This document shows, in pieces, positions 63,475-64,000 of a DNA stretch of 64,000 nucleotides. Below the pieces are notes generated by a model that did not search any database, had not been told where the DNA came from, and saw nothing but the letters and a program-made list of their open reading frames with translations. Source of the stretch: Paraburkholderia bryophila (GTDB lineage Bacteria; Pseudomonadota; Gammaproteobacteria; Burkholderiales; Burkholderiaceae). Every line of letters begins with the position of its first letter. The stretch's first letter is position 1. Location: the NCBI RefSeq assembly GCF_013409255.1, contig NZ_JACCAS010000002.1, positions 2,966,001 through 3,030,000 on the forward strand. Direction: 5' to 3'. Position numbers and translations under genes: made by a program.

Positions 63475-64000
63475 ATGAAAAAGGCACTGGTAACTTCTGC
63501 GCTTGGGTTGGTCGCCCTTGGCGCGCACGCTCAGAGCAGCGTGACGTTGTACGGGATCGTCGATACCGGGATCGGCTATCAGAGCAGTCAGACGTCGCTC
63601 GGGTCGACCTCGGGCGGCCGCTCGGCGGTCAAGATGGTCAACGGGATCTGGGCGGGTAGCCGCTTCGGTTTGAAGGGCGGCGAGGACCTGGGTGGCGGCA
63701 CCAAGGCGATCTTCCAGTTGGAAGAGGGCTTCAACAGTGCGACCGGCGCGCAGAGCGTCTCCGGTCTGGCGTTCAACCGCCAGGCTTATGTGGGCGTCGC
63801 CAACGCCACGTACGGTACGTTGACGGCCGGCCGCCAGTACACCTCGTACTACACGCTGCTGTCGCCGTATAGCCCGACCACGTGGCTGACCGGCGCCTAC
63901 GGCGCGCACCCGGGCGATATCGATTCGCTCGACACTTTGTACCGCGCGAACAATTCGCTGGTGTACACGTCGCCGAATTTCTACGGGTTCACGGCGAGCG
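63475..64000 (+). CDS. Gram-negative trimeric porin, Burkholderia type (partial, C-terminus outside window)
   Basis: The first 175 residues of an outer-membrane porin starting at ATG 63475 with GAGGAG 5 bp upstream. A short signal peptide ends GAHAQSSVTLYGIVDTG, the hallmark of Burkholderiales OmpC-like porins. SRFGLKGGEDLGGGTKAIFQ, then FNRQAYVGVANATYGTLTAG and RQYTSYY follow. Full-length members have 350-400 residues. Placed after the TRAP genes, it may provide outer-membrane passage for oligogalacturonides or uronates. Confidence 0.92.
   Translation, partial: MKKALVTSALGLVALGAHAQSSVTLYGIVDTGIGYQSSQTSLGSTSGGRSAVKMVNGIWAGSRFGLKGGEDLGGGTKAIFQLEEGFNSATGAQSVSGLAFNRQAYVGVANATYGTLTAGRQYTSYYTLLSPYSPTTWLTGAYGAHPGDIDSLDTLYRANNSLVYTSPNFYGFTAS

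Overview
The window looks like a chromosomal segment of a Burkholderiaceae bacterium, most likely Paraburkholderia. The evidence is the high GC content, a Burkholderia-type trimeric porin at the right end, many LysR/GntR/IclR regulators each beside a catabolic set, and a soil or plant-associated nutrient repertoire (iron, amino acids, pectin). I see no rRNA, tRNA, CRISPR array, transposase or phage gene. The genus is inferred from style and gene content, not from a database search.

Layout. (1) 1-1710: partial EamA exporter divergent from a LysR regulator. (2) 1707-9933, minus strand: six-gene iron cluster (OprB-like porin, secreted beta-propeller, EfeB-type DyP peroxidase, FbpABC-type ABC transporter) behind a Fur-box-like site. 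(3) 10171-11706: arylamine N-acetyltransferase and an isoprenylcysteine methyltransferase-like membrane protein. (4) 11803-24385: two convergent polar amino acid ABC transporter operons, each ending in its own HutC-type GntR regulator and each starting at its own pair of operator-like palindromes. The first operon also encodes a histidine ammonia-lyase homologue that lacks the MIO-forming Ala-Ser-Gly. The promoter of the second operon is shared with a divergent Fe(II)/2-oxoglutarate oxygenase and a GlcD-like flavoprotein. (5) 24459-29617: orphan ModA-like binding protein, a GMC oxidoreductase/alpha-beta hydrolase fusion and a sigma-like regulator. (6) 29857-32550: hybrid histidine kinase and LuxR-type response regulator, convergent. 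(7) 32879-35529: cyanide-insensitive-type bd oxidase with a DUF2474 small protein and an FNR/ANR box upstream. (8) 35941-40559: CoA-transferase, CitMHS permease, acyl-CoA dehydrogenase and IclR regulator. (9) 40934-42355: a chloroperoxidase-like hydrolase and a DUF2867 protein.

(10) 42557-64000 is a large pectin/hexuronate region. A Tat-exported lipoprotein polygalacturonase can release galacturonate. ExuT-like and GarP/GudP-like MFS permeases and a TRAP system import uronates or aldarates. Two uronate dehydrogenases and an SMP-30 lactonase make galactarate, and GarD dehydrates it. The product can go either through KdgD and a ketoglutarate semialdehyde dehydrogenase to 2-oxoglutarate, or through GarL and GarR to pyruvate and glycerate. 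A FadR-family GntR regulator sits inside, and a recurrent 18-bp imperfect palindrome (TTGTACGATGACGTATAA type) lies in front of most of these units. A Fic protein with a substituted catalytic histidine is embedded here, behind a dense TGATAA repeat array.

Strongest candidates for something new: the MIO-less lyase inside the twin transporter locus, the Fic protein with QPF in place of HPF and its operator array, and the oxidase-hydrolase fusion with a cysteine nucleophile beside a sigma-like protein.
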